A stretch of DNA of 34,246 nucleotides from Epulopiscium sp. Nele67-Bin004 (GTDB lineage Bacteria > Bacillota_A > Clostridia > Lachnospirales > Cellulosilyticaceae): NCBI GenBank assembly GCA_002007315.1, contig LNZQ01000144.1, positions 1-34,246 of the forward strand. Reading direction: 5' to 3'. The position numbers were made by a program, and so were the translations under genes. The notes under the pieces are model-generated. The model saw only the letters and a list, made by a program, of their open reading frames with translations. It made no database searches and was not told where the DNA came from. Position 1 is the stretch's first letter, and every line of letters begins with the position of its first letter. Below, piece by piece: positions 1 through 7,566 of the stretch.

Positions 1-146
1 TTATATATGTACGGATGGCTAGTTCGGAATTTAAGCCTTTGGAGAACTATATCAAATTAAAGTAGCGAGAAAGTGGCAAAATAAGGTTCGGTGAAAAAGG
101 AAAAATCTCAATATGTATACATTTGAACATATTTTGAGTAGCAGGC
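1..146 (+). other. Left edge; possible 3' end of an upstream gene and leader of the GH42 gene
   Basis: Two plus-strand frames are open from the window edge. One ends at the TAG at 63-65 and one at the TAA at 58-60. Either could be the tail of a gene cut by the window, and neither tail is recognisable. An imperfect inverted repeat (CTCAATATGT at 107-116 against ACATATTTTGAG at 127-138) precedes the GH42 start. It could be an operator or a weak terminator, since no T-run follows it. Confidence 0.25.
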
Positions 147-2084
147 ATGAAAATGTATTTAGGTGTTGATTATTACCCCGAGCAGTGGGATATGAGTATG
201 GTTGATTTGGATCTTGACACGATTATAGAACTTGGGGCGAACACTATTCGTATCGGTGAGTTTGCGTGGTGTCGAATGGAAGTTGTTGAAGGCAAGTTTG
301 ATTTTTCGTTGTTTGATAAAGTTATTGAGAAGGCTAAAGCTAAAAAATTGAACGTTATTTTTGGGACACCAACTGCAACGCTACCTGCGTGGCTTGCGAC
401 GAAACACCCTGAAATTATTTCGGAGTTTGAGAACGGAACGAAACGTTCTTTTGGTGGTCGTAGAAATTATTGTTTTAGCAGTGAGCTTTATGTTGAGTAT
501 AGTCGCAAAATTATTTCGGCATTACTCACCCATTATAAGGAAGAAACTGCTATTGTGGCGTGGCAAACTGACAACGAATTTGGGCACGAAGGTAGCGATA
601 TTTGTTATTGCGAAACGTGTAAAGCTGAGTTTCAGAAGTTTTTGAAATATAAATATGCCGACATAATAGAGCTTAACGAAACGTATGGAACGATTTTTTG
701 GTCGCAAGAGTATAACGACTTTTCGCAAATTCCATTGCCAACGGCAACAATTGCAACGCACAACCCAAGTTTGCGTATGGATTGGGAGCTGTTTCGTAGC
801 AAAGTTGTTGAAGATTATAGCAAATTTCAGGTGGATTTGATTAAAGATATAATCCCGTCGGCAGTTGTTTTGCATGACTTTAGTGGGGGAGGGCTTGCGA
901 AACATTTTGATTTTGCCAAAGCCGCAGCACCGCTTGATATCGTTGCGTACAACAATTATCCTGTTTGGGGTGGGCAAAAAGAGCCTGTGCCACCGCATGA
1001 TATTGCGTTTAATTTGTCGTTTGTTAGGGGGCTTAAACAGCAAAACTTTATGATAACTGAGGCGATTATGGGGGCACAAGGGCACGACATAACAGGGTAT
1101 TTGCCACGTCCAAACCAAGCGAAAATGTGGTCGTACCAAGGTATGGCGTACGGTTGCAACTCGCTTTTATACTTTAGATATCGCAGTGCAACTAAAGGTG
1201 CTGAGCAGTTTTGTTATGGAATTTTGGACGCAGACAACGTTAAGCGTCGCAAGTTTTTTGAGGTGCAGTCGTTTTTTAAAGACATATGCAACTACAAAGA
1301 TATGCTTGATACGCCGATTGAAAATGACGTTTGCATCGTGACGGACTATGCGTCTATGGCGGCGTTTAGAATTCAGCAACAAAGTATTTTGATAGATTAT
1401 GACGGTGAGTGTAAAAAGATGTATAAGCCGTTTCATGACAAAAATATCGGGGTTGACGTTGTTCCAAGTGAGGCTGATTTTGCGAAATATAAGCTGGTTA
1501 TCGTGCCGCTTATGATTGTGTGGAACGAGGACTTTCAGGCGAGGGCGAAACAGTTTGTCCAAGGTGGGGGGCATATGTTGTTCACGTATAGGACGGCGGT
1601 TAAAGATGTTCACAACAACGTTACGTTTGGCAAGCTGTTGCCGACAAATTTTGATGACTTAATCGGTGGATTTGTGTTTGAAACTGAGAGTTTGCAAGAG
1701 CTTGATTGCATTCCGCTTAAAGGTGAAAACGAGTTTAGAGCTGGCGTGTTTAGGGAATTTATAGAAACGACGACGGCTAAGACGCTATACACGTATGACG
1801 ACAAATTTTACGAAACGTATTCTGCGATAACCGAAAATGAATACGGTAGCGGGGTAGCGTATTATTTGGGAACAAGCTTGGTGCCAAATGATTTGGATAC
1901 TTTTGTGGATTATGTTTTAGGTAAGCTTGGTATTAAGGGGACTGCAAGCCCTGACGGTGTGGAATGCGTTAGGCGAGTTGATAGCAAAGGGAAGGAATAT
2001 ACGTTTTATATAAATCATACCGATGAGGTTCAACATGTTGATGGGGAACGTCTGGAGGCGTATGAGGCAAAAATTATAGGATAA
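147..2084 (+). CDS. GH42 family beta-galactosidase
   Basis: This 645-residue protein has the length and layout of a glycoside hydrolase family 42 beta-galactosidase, which removes terminal beta-galactose from oligosaccharides with retention of configuration. The acid/base Glu is E144 in the motif TDNEFGH and the nucleophile is E305 in MITEAIMG. C109, C153, C155 and C158 match the four-cysteine zinc cluster known in GH42 enzymes. The N-terminal YYPEQW motif is typical of the family. There is no signal peptide, so it should act in the cytoplasm on imported sugars. The ribosome binding site is weak (GCAGGC), and a second ATG lies two codons downstream. No sugar transporter is visible here; one may lie left of the window. 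Confidence 0.93.
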   Translation: MKMYLGVDYYPEQWDMSMVDLDLDTIIELGANTIRIGEFAWCRMEVVEGKFDFSLFDKVIEKAKAKKLNVIFGTPTATLPAWLATKHPEIISEFENGTKRSFGGRRNYCFSSELYVEYSRKIISALLTHYKEETAIVAWQTDNEFGHEGSDICYCETCKAEFQKFLKYKYADIIELNETYGTIFWSQEYNDFSQIPLPTATIATHNPSLRMDWELFRSKVVEDYSKFQVDLIKDIIPSAVVLHDFSGGGLAKHFDFAKAAAPLDIVAYNNYPVWGGQKEPVPPHDIAFNLSFVRGLKQQNFMITEAIMGAQGHDITGYLPRPNQAKMWSYQGMAYGCNSLLYFRYRSATKGAEQFCYGILDADNVKRRKFFEVQSFFKDICNYKDMLDTPIENDVCIVTDYASMAAFRIQQQSILIDYDGECKKMYKPFHDKNIGVDVVPSEADFAKYKLVIVPLMIVWNEDFQARAKQFVQGGGHMLFTYRTAVKDVHNNVTFGKLLPTNFDDLIGGFVFETESLQELDCIPLKGENEFRAGVFREFIETTTAKTLYTYDDKFYETYSAITENEYGSGVAYYLGTSLVPNDLDTFVDYVLGKLGIKGTASPDGVECVRRVDSKGKEYTFYINHTDEVQHVDGERLEAYEAKIIG

Positions 2085-2103
2085 AATATCGGCAATTTTT
2101 GGG

Positions 2104-2119
2104 GGTCATATCAATGACC
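2104..2119 (+). other. Perfect 6-bp hairpin between the GH42 and flavoprotein genes
   Basis: GGTCAT and ATGACC form a perfect stem around ATCA. The stem can be extended by a G-run on the left (from 2101) and a C-run on the right. No proper T-run follows, so it may be a weak terminator or an mRNA-stabilising structure just ahead of the AAGGAG site of the next gene. Confidence 0.4.
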
Positions 2120-2143
2120 GCCCTATTATAATAAGGAGAAATT

Positions 2144-2722
2144 ATGGCAAAACAACAATGGAAATCAGGCAATATGGTATACCCTTTGCCTGCAGTTATG
2201 GTAAGCTGTGGCAACAATGATGTTTCAAATATCGTCACTGTTGCGTGGACAGGCACAATTTGCACAAATCCAGCAATGACGTATATTTCGCTTCGTCCAT
2301 CACGCTATTCATACGATATTATAAAAGAAAATAAATCGTTCGTTATCAACTTGACGACGAAAAAACTATTGTTTGCAACAGACTTTTGTGGCGTACGTTC
2401 TGGACGTGACATAAATAAATTTGAAAAAATGGGGCTTACCTCTATATACGGTGACGCCACAGGGTGCCCGATGATTGACGAAAGCCCTGTAAATATCGAA
2501 TGTACAGTTGATGAAATAAAACAACTTGGCTCTCATGATATGTTCATTGCAACTGTCGTAAATGTGTATGCAGATGATAAATATATGGACGATAACGGCA
2601 AGTTTCATCTAAATAAAACTGAGCTTGTGGCATATTCACACGGTGGTTATTTTGAGCTTGGAAAACAATTAGGCAGTTTCGGATATTCTGTGAGAAAAAA
2701 GAAAAAAACAAAAAATCTCTAG
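2144..2722 (+). CDS. Flavin reductase family (FMN-binding split-barrel) protein
   Basis: This 192-residue protein matches the flavin reductase-like/flavoredoxin family, FMN-binding split-barrel proteins that reduce flavins or act as small electron carriers. The family pattern is visible: an N-terminal PLPAVMVSCG strand, the TVAWTGTICTNPAM segment, SLRPSRYSYDII for flavin phosphate contact and FVINL. The C-terminus is a short basic tail (KKKKTK). The start is set by AAGGAG seven bases upstream. It lies 59 nt after the GH42 gene and could be co-transcribed with it, but no functional link is evident. The physiological partner cannot be told from sequence. Confidence 0.88.
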   Translation: MAKQQWKSGNMVYPLPAVMVSCGNNDVSNIVTVAWTGTICTNPAMTYISLRPSRYSYDIIKENKSFVINLTTKKLLFATDFCGVRSGRDINKFEKMGLTSIYGDATGCPMIDESPVNIECTVDEIKQLGSHDMFIATVVNVYADDKYMDDNGKFHLNKTELVAYSHGGYFELGKQLGSFGYSVRKKKKTKNL

Positions 2723-2742
2723 TCAAATTGTGTAAAATGTTG

Positions 2743-2753
2743 TATAATATAAT
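2743..2753 (+). promoter_or_regulatory. Overlapping -10 elements before the 2780 gene
   Basis: Two overlapping TATAAT hexamers (2743-2748 and 2748-2753) lie upstream of a good CGGAGGA ribosome binding site. No good -35 hexamer sits at 16-18 nt, so this is a tentative promoter. Confidence 0.35.
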
Positions 2754-2779
2754 CATACTTTTTACACGGAGGAAATATT

Positions 2780-3259
2780 ATGAGTATTGCTATTGAAAAC
2801 TTAGGACAAGTTACAAAAGAACGTGATTTGTTGCGTAAAGTTATTAAAACCCAACTACTTACACTAAAAGAAGGAACTGATGAATCAATTTTAGACATTT
2901 TGGATAACAAAGACGTACGAAATAGTAACGAACTATTCGACAAACTTCACGTTATACAAGAAGACCATGTGGCAAAAATTTTAAGCGACAATCCAAAAAT
3001 TGAGAAAATAGGCAACGTAGAAACTAAGCTTATTAGTGAGTATTGTTCACAATTAAATTCTTGGTATTTTAGTGAGCTTGAAAAAGAATATCAGGCAGAA
3101 TACAAAAAAAATAAGTCGCCTGAGGCGAAAAGATTTTTGTACACAAAAATTGAAGAATACAACAAAATGAAACGCAAAAGTTCTAGTGGCACAGACGCTT
3201 TGGCTACTATATCAAAAGAAATTGTTTCACGTAGACAATACCAAGCTGAGCACGCTTAA
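2780..3259 (+). CDS. Small charged helical protein, unknown function
   Basis: I do not recognise this 159-residue protein. It is lysine- and glutamate-rich and probably mostly alpha-helical, with a lysine-dense stretch near residues 105-140. There is no signal peptide, membrane segment or cysteine motif. A strong site (GGAGGA, 7 nt before the ATG) supports translation. It ends at a bidirectional terminator shared with the convergent gene at 3288-3974, the last gene after the kinase/vWA/PP2C operon. A functional tie to that operon is possible but rests only on position. Confidence 0.7.
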   Translation: MSIAIENLGQVTKERDLLRKVIKTQLLTLKEGTDESILDILDNKDVRNSNELFDKLHVIQEDHVAKILSDNPKIEKIGNVETKLISEYCSQLNSWYFSELEKEYQAEYKKNKSPEAKRFLYTKIEEYNKMKRKSSSGTDALATISKEIVSRRQYQAEHA

Positions 3260-3261
3260 AA

Positions 3262-3289
3262 AAACCTCCTACTATAGGAGGCTTTTTTT
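3262..3289. terminator. Bidirectional rho-independent terminator
   Basis: The stem is CCTCCTA/TAGGAGG with a CTA loop, flanked by an A-run on the left and a T-run on the right, so it can work on both strands. The minus-strand gene's stop codon at 3288-3290 lies at the base of the terminator. Confidence 0.9.
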
Positions 3290-3974
3290 ATATGATAGTT
3301 AACAGTTTAGAAGATGCTAAAAATTCTATTGCTAGTTGCAAAGCTACTGGTGAAACTCCTATCGGCGTTGCAAGTTCTTCACTATTATCATATATGCTAG
3401 CAAACTTGTTAAGTATTTTTAATACTAAATTTATATCTTCTGGAAATACGTCGACCGATTTCTCGTTACTTAACAATTTTTCTATTGATTGAAGTATTAA
3501 AATACTATCTCTAATATCGCCCAGTTCCATATTAATGCTTGCACGAAGCGGAGTATTTGAAATTAATGAAACTAATGTATAATGTATAACTTTAAGTAAT
3601 AAATCTGTAGTTAAAAAGTGACAGCCGTCGCTATAAAGCATAGCATCTTTTTTAAAATTTGTTAAAAATAATTTGCTTATAACTATCCAATTTGTTACAT
3701 TGTGATGGCTTTTTTGCAATTCTTGAGAAATCGCTAAAATATAAATTTTTAGATTAAACTGTACGTTGGAGTCACTTAAAATATGGCTAGGTTCAACTTT
3801 TTGTGCATTTGGTTGTTGAGAAATAATTTGTGTTACATTTGATTTAATATCGTTATTTAAGTCTATTCGCATTTTTGTTAGAACCATACGTTGAGTTGTA
3901 GTGTTTGCTTCATATAAAACTTTCAAACTGTTAATATATATTTCTTTAAGTTCGTGATACTCATTAAATGTCAT
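3288..3974 (-). CDS. Unknown protein, fourth gene of the TerY-P locus
   Basis: This 228-residue protein is not recognised. It is predicted helical, with leucine- and isoleucine-rich amphipathic segments in the C-terminal half and no signal peptide, long membrane segment, P-loop or cysteine pairs. AAAGGAAAG lies 7 nt upstream of the ATG and supports the start. It follows the PP2C gene on the same strand after 75 nt. That gap holds a near-perfect 24-bp palindrome, so it may be part of the kinase/vWA/PP2C transcript or have its own promoter. A substrate or effector of the phosphorylation triad is one possible role; this is inference from position only. Confidence 0.7.
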   Translation of the reverse strand: MTFNEYHELKEIYINSLKVLYEANTTTQRMVLTKMRIDLNNDIKSNVTQIISQQPNAQKVEPSHILSDSNVQFNLKIYILAISQELQKSHHNVTNWIVISKLFLTNFKKDAMLYSDGCHFLTTDLLLKVIHYTLVSLISNTPLRASINMELGDIRDSILILQSIEKLLSNEKSVDVFPEDINLVLKILNKFASIYDNSEELATPIGVSPVALQLAIEFLASSKLLTII

Positions 3975-4007
3975 TGGGTCACTTTCCTTTCTGCGTTTTG
4001 TCCATTG

Positions 4008-4031
4008 GTTATAATATATGTATATTATAAC
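4008..4031. promoter_or_regulatory. 24-bp near-perfect AT palindrome
   Basis: GTTATAATATA (4008-4018) and its exact reverse complement (4021-4031) flank the dinucleotide TG. Each arm carries a TATAAT on one strand. It sits between the PP2C stop and the next gene's ribosome binding site. It could be a dimeric regulator's operator, a promoter core or an mRNA hairpin. Confidence 0.5.
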
Positions 4032-4049
4032 TAAATATGCGTTGGAAAA

Positions 4050-5243
4050 CTACTCATAATTTCTAATCTTTTGTTGTAATTTCTCACATTGTTGTTCCAA
4101 GTCGAAATATTGAGATTTATAATTATCAAAAGTTTGTTGAGCTTGTTGTTTGTTTTTAGACGCTTGTAATACATCAATATAAAAGTTTTCTCTATATTTA
4201 AGCAAGCCGCTTTTTCGTTTTTTTAATACATCAAGTTTCACTATATTTAAATCACTTTTTGCTGTTTCGAGTCGTTTTTCTAACACTTCAAGCTTACGTT
4301 TTTTGCTACGAATATCATCATTTTTCCAGTAAAATAATTCTTCCAATTCATACAATTCTACATCTTTTTTATATGATTGTATATTATTAAATACTTTGCC
4401 TTTTTCAACAAATCCGACAACAGACACATCATCACCACTGCCAGTTTTGCTAAACAGTCCGCTAATTGCAAAATCAGCTAACATATGTCTAAAATAATTA
4501 TTAAAATTAGTTTGTTCCTCAAATATTTTAACTAGTAAATGCTTATAAAAAACGTTTACCCCGCCCATAATACAATGATTTTTTATAGTATCGTTGTTAA
4601 TATCATGATAAGTATCAATATAAGCATCTTCAACACCATCACAACCTAAAAAACAAGCAACAACATCTTCTCTCTTTATAATAGCATGCCGAATGCTCGT
4701 TGTCACGTCGGCGTCACACATAGACGTAGTTGAGTTGTATTCGCACCGCCTATCCCAAGGGATAGGCTGGCTTATGTCGCCGTTTTCAAAAAACACGACA
4801 CAACGCCCGTCCCCCTGTTGCAATAAAATCAAATAATCGCCCACAACCAACGCTCCCATAAAAGTCGTCCCATAAAGATGTGGCACACACTCAGCGGGTA
4901 GCCCTTTAATAGGGTCGGTTGCGTAGTGGCGATTTATAGCGTCGTACCAACTTGCCACGATACAATTAGTTAAATTTTGTATGATATTGCGACAATGCCT
5001 AGTTGTAGGTATGTTAAGTGTAATATTCTCGGCAAGAAAAGTGGTAGCAAACTGCCGGAAACATTCGATAGCACATTCAACAACAAGTTTTGCCCCAATA
5101 TCACTTCTAATACACGTTTTTGAACCGTGCCCGTCGGCGATGGCACCAATATAAAAACTGTTGTCAACATAAATATCAGAATAATCTTGACAAATTTTAT
5201 CTTCACGTTTGTTGCCAACTACAGTATGATTAAAAACGAACAT
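4050..5243 (-). CDS. PP2C-type Ser/Thr protein phosphatase with coiled-coil tail (TerY-P triad)
   Basis: This 397-residue protein has residues ~1-285 forming a PP2C (PPM) phosphatase, which removes phosphate from Ser/Thr using two metal ions. Visible metal-site motifs are QD (19-20), ADGHG (D37), GDG (144-146), CDGV (D202) and GDDVSV (D271, D272), so it should be active. Residues ~290-397 form a charged coiled coil, probably for tethering or oligomerisation. It is the third gene of the minus-strand run kinase-vWA-PP2C, with 33 nt from the vWA stop. PP2C of this type, with a TerY-like vWA protein and a kinase, defines the TerY-P module. It presumably reverses phosphorylation by the kinase at 6109-7413. 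The start has a G-rich binding site (GGGGG, 5 nt upstream). Confidence 0.9.
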   Translation of the reverse strand: MFVFNHTVVGNKREDKICQDYSDIYVDNSFYIGAIADGHGSKTCIRSDIGAKLVVECAIECFRQFATTFLAENITLNIPTTRHCRNIIQNLTNCIVASWYDAINRHYATDPIKGLPAECVPHLYGTTFMGALVVGDYLILLQQGDGRCVVFFENGDISQPIPWDRRCEYNSTTSMCDADVTTSIRHAIIKREDVVACFLGCDGVEDAYIDTYHDINNDTIKNHCIMGGVNVFYKHLLVKIFEEQTNFNNYFRHMLADFAISGLFSKTGSGDDVSVVGFVEKGKVFNNIQSYKKDVELYELEELFYWKNDDIRSKKRKLEVLEKRLETAKSDLNIVKLDVLKKRKSGLLKYRENFYIDVLQASKNKQQAQQTFDNYKSQYFDLEQQCEKLQQKIRNYE

Positions 5244-5276
5244 AATTAACCCCCATTTATATATAATTTTCGTTTT

Positions 5277-6089
5277 TTACCACGCAAGATCGTCCCAATC
5301 ATCATCATCTTCTTCAGGCTCATTTTCTATATCGTTAACTTCATCTGAATTTTGTTCCAAGTCTTGTTCTTCGTCGTATGTTTGCGCATCTGTATCATTG
5401 TTATCTAAATCAAACTCAATCATAGCGTTTTTGACAACTGTGCTGCCATTGTCATCTTTATTATCTGTAGTAAGTTTTGACACTAGTACGCTTGATGTAA
5501 CAGTAATAAATTTCATGAGGCGTTTAAATAAGTCTAAGTCGCTAGTTTTGATAACTGCCTCACTGTTTCCGACGATAGAAGTAATCATATTTTCATCTGC
5601 ATCATCACCAATAACAAATCCGATTTTAGTCGAATGTTTGAACCAACGATTTTCACGAATTTTTAGCAAGCTTTCGTCATAACTATCAGTTGCATAACCA
5701 TCGGTCATAACGATAATAACAGGCATCAATGCCCCTGTCATAGATTCCAAAAAATGGTGACGTGAAAGTTTTTCGTCAAGCTCCTCAAGTGCCGAACCAA
5801 TATCAGTAACGCCTCCTGCCTGCAAATCTTCCCACTCAAAATCGTCCATGTTTTCAGGACCGTTGTTTGTAACCCATCGGCAACCAGAGTTAAATTCAAG
5901 AACTGCAATTTTAAGTTTTGCGTCCCCGTTGTTTTTTGCAAGAGTTCTCAGTGCTTCCGTACATTCTTCCATCGCACGGTTTACCGATGCAATTTTTGAC
6001 CCCTCCATACTACCCGATGTGTCCAAAACATAAAAAATGTGTAATTCTTTGCGTGGGGCTTCGCCCAAATCTGTCAATATATTTGGCAT
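5277..6089 (-). CDS. vWA domain protein, TerY-like, with acidic tail
   Basis: This 270-residue protein has a von Willebrand factor A domain at ~14-195 with a complete metal-ion-dependent adhesion site: DTSGS (D23, S25, S27), T95 in GGVTD and D130 in MTDG. Its form matches TerY, the vWA protein of tellurite-resistance-type systems, thought to act as a metal-dependent scaffold. The C-terminus (~225-270) is extremely acidic, rich in D and E, and ends in DDLAW. The tail may bind a basic partner or metal. It starts 19 nt after the kinase stop with an AGAGAGG site and is followed by PP2C. No terC/terD-type genes are seen in the window. Confidence 0.9.
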   Translation of the reverse strand: MPNILTDLGEAPRKELHIFYVLDTSGSMEGSKIASVNRAMEECTEALRTLAKNNGDAKLKIAVLEFNSGCRWVTNNGPENMDDFEWEDLQAGGVTDIGSALEELDEKLSRHHFLESMTGALMPVIIVMTDGYATDSYDESLLKIRENRWFKHSTKIGFVIGDDADENMITSIVGNSEAVIKTSDLDLFKRLMKFITVTSSVLVSKLTTDNKDDNGSTVVKNAMIEFDLDNNDTDAQTYDEEQDLEQNSDEVNDIENEPEEDDDDWDDLAW

Positions 6090-6108
6090 ATTGTTACCTC
6101 TCTTTTCA

Positions 6109-7413
6109 TTAGAATATAGTTTTAATTTTTATCGTAGTATTGTCAACGTCAAATGTAATACCAGACTTTATAGGAATTACATCGTCAGGTTTAACTTCTT
6201 TTGTTACACCTTTTGATGAAACAGCGTTCCAACTTACGCCACTTTTATTTTTGATGCCTAGTGCACCTGTCGATTGTTTTTGTAGCACATGGGCTATCGG
6301 ATTTAATGCATCTCTGTCGTTTGATACGCCTACTTGGCACTTATAAATTCTAGCATCTTTGATTGCTGGAATAGAAAATTCGCCCAAATCTAGCTCAAAT
6401 TGTACATTTGCTGGTTTGCCGCAATTGTTATTGTCGCATAGAGAATTGTTTGATTCAACAAATATTTCGTTACCACAACTACAAGAAACAACGCTACTTC
6501 TAAATCGTGTCAACACTTTAAGCCATTCTATTTCTGTAGAACGTTTTGACGGCTTATCAAAAGACTCTTGGCTAAATGCTTTGATGAAAATATTTTGCAT
6601 ATAGCTTGGAAATGACGCCCAAACGACAATAGAATTTTTATGTACAACAGGGTGCGGAGCATTATCAGCATTATTAGGATCCATCATAAATATAGGTTCA
6701 CTGCCATAAAGCTTTTTTTGTAAATTTTCAGTAAGTGCAGGAACAAGATGACGCTTACCTTCAAGTGGGTGATTTAGACAAAACAATGAATACAATATTA
6801 TAGACATTGAAAATCTATCACTGTGACTGTTTGGAATAGCAGTGCCAAGCACAACTTCAGGTGCCATATATCGTGGCTTACCTGCAATGCCAGTTTTTAT
6901 ACCGTTTGGAGCAACGTTGTCATTGTCGCAAATTAAAACTTTGCCGTTGTCAGGATTAATAAAAAAGTTACCGTCGTTTATATCTTGGTAGCTGTAGCCA
7001 GCATTGTGGAGCTGTCTAAATGCGGAAACTATATTTAGAGCTGTGTCGATTGTGCGTTTGTAAGAAGTAAATCGAACTTTGCACAACAAAAAATCAGTCA
7101 TCTCATAGTATCCATCGGGTTTTAGATCCATAATATAGCCAAATGTCCCGTCTTTCCACTCAGTAATATCTATTGGCCACAAAAATTCTTTGCTAGGGCT
7201 ACCTTTTATTATATTCGTTTCAATATTATGATAAAAGTCTGTCGGATTGTTGCCTAGTGCCGATTTTTTGTACCATTTTAAAGCTTTTTCTTGACCATTG
7301 TAGTCAACTTTATAAATCGAACCTTGTCCGCCTTCGCCAATAAATTGTTTGATTGTAACGGTGGCTCGACTAAAACTTGTTTGTATCGAAAATCCAGATT
7401 GTAATTGGTTCAT
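6109..7413 (-). CDS. Ser/Thr protein kinase with zinc ribbon and possible FHA-like C-terminus (TerY-P triad)
   Basis: This is a 434-residue protein from the ATG at 7413. That start is preferred over an ATG eight codons earlier because CAGGAGGA lies just before it. Kinase landmarks are the glycine loop GEGGQGS (26-32), K46 in ALKWYKK, the catalytic loop YQDINDGN (D144, N149) in place of the usual HRD, and DND (D163) in place of DFG. Around residues 308-331 there are CxC and CxxxxxC pairs, a likely zinc ribbon. The last ~70 residues have a beta-rich LGIKNKS...PIKSG pattern that could be FHA-like. This layout fits the kinase of the TerY-P triad. It leads the operon from a strong promoter at 7458-7486. 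Confidence 0.88.
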   Translation of the reverse strand: MNQLQSGFSIQTSFSRATVTIKQFIGEGGQGSIYKVDYNGQEKALKWYKKSALGNNPTDFYHNIETNIIKGSPSKEFLWPIDITEWKDGTFGYIMDLKPDGYYEMTDFLLCKVRFTSYKRTIDTALNIVSAFRQLHNAGYSYQDINDGNFFINPDNGKVLICDNDNVAPNGIKTGIAGKPRYMAPEVVLGTAIPNSHSDRFSMSIILYSLFCLNHPLEGKRHLVPALTENLQKKLYGSEPIFMMDPNNADNAPHPVVHKNSIVVWASFPSYMQNIFIKAFSQESFDKPSKRSTEIEWLKVLTRFRSSVVSCSCGNEIFVESNNSLCDNNNCGKPANVQFELDLGEFSIPAIKDARIYKCQVGVSNDRDALNPIAHVLQKQSTGALGIKNKSGVSWNAVSSKGVTKEVKPDDVIPIKSGITFDVDNTTIKIKTIF

Positions 7414-7457
7414 GTTTCCTCCTGTAAAAAATGTCAAATATCAGAAATTACTATACT

Positions 7458-7486
7458 ATTTTAGCTAACTAATGGAAATATGTCAA
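7458..7486 (-). promoter_or_regulatory. Sigma-A type promoter of the kinase-vWA-PP2C operon
   Basis: On the minus strand TTGACA (7486-7481), a 17-nt spacer and TAAAAT (7463-7458) lie ~45 nt before the kinase start codon. This is a near-consensus housekeeping promoter. Confidence 0.75.
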
Positions 7487-7505
7487 GGTAATTCTACATA
7501 TAATG

Positions 7506-7534
7506 TTGACATTAAATAAATTATGATATACCAT
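7506..7534 (+). promoter_or_regulatory. Sigma-A type promoter of the LRR gene
   Basis: TTGACA (7506-7511), a 17-nt spacer and TACCAT (7529-7534) lie 32 nt before the LRR gene's ATG. Its -35 is only ~20 nt from the -35 of the divergent kinase promoter, so one regulator could affect both. Confidence 0.6.
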
Positions 7535-7566
7535 TTATATCAACTACATATAAATAGGAGGAGAAT

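Noticed and set aside
522..1139. 205-codon minus-strand frame inside the GH42 gene
   Set aside because: It lies fully antisense to an intact, motif-complete GH42 gene and has a low-quality, arginine/proline-scattered product.
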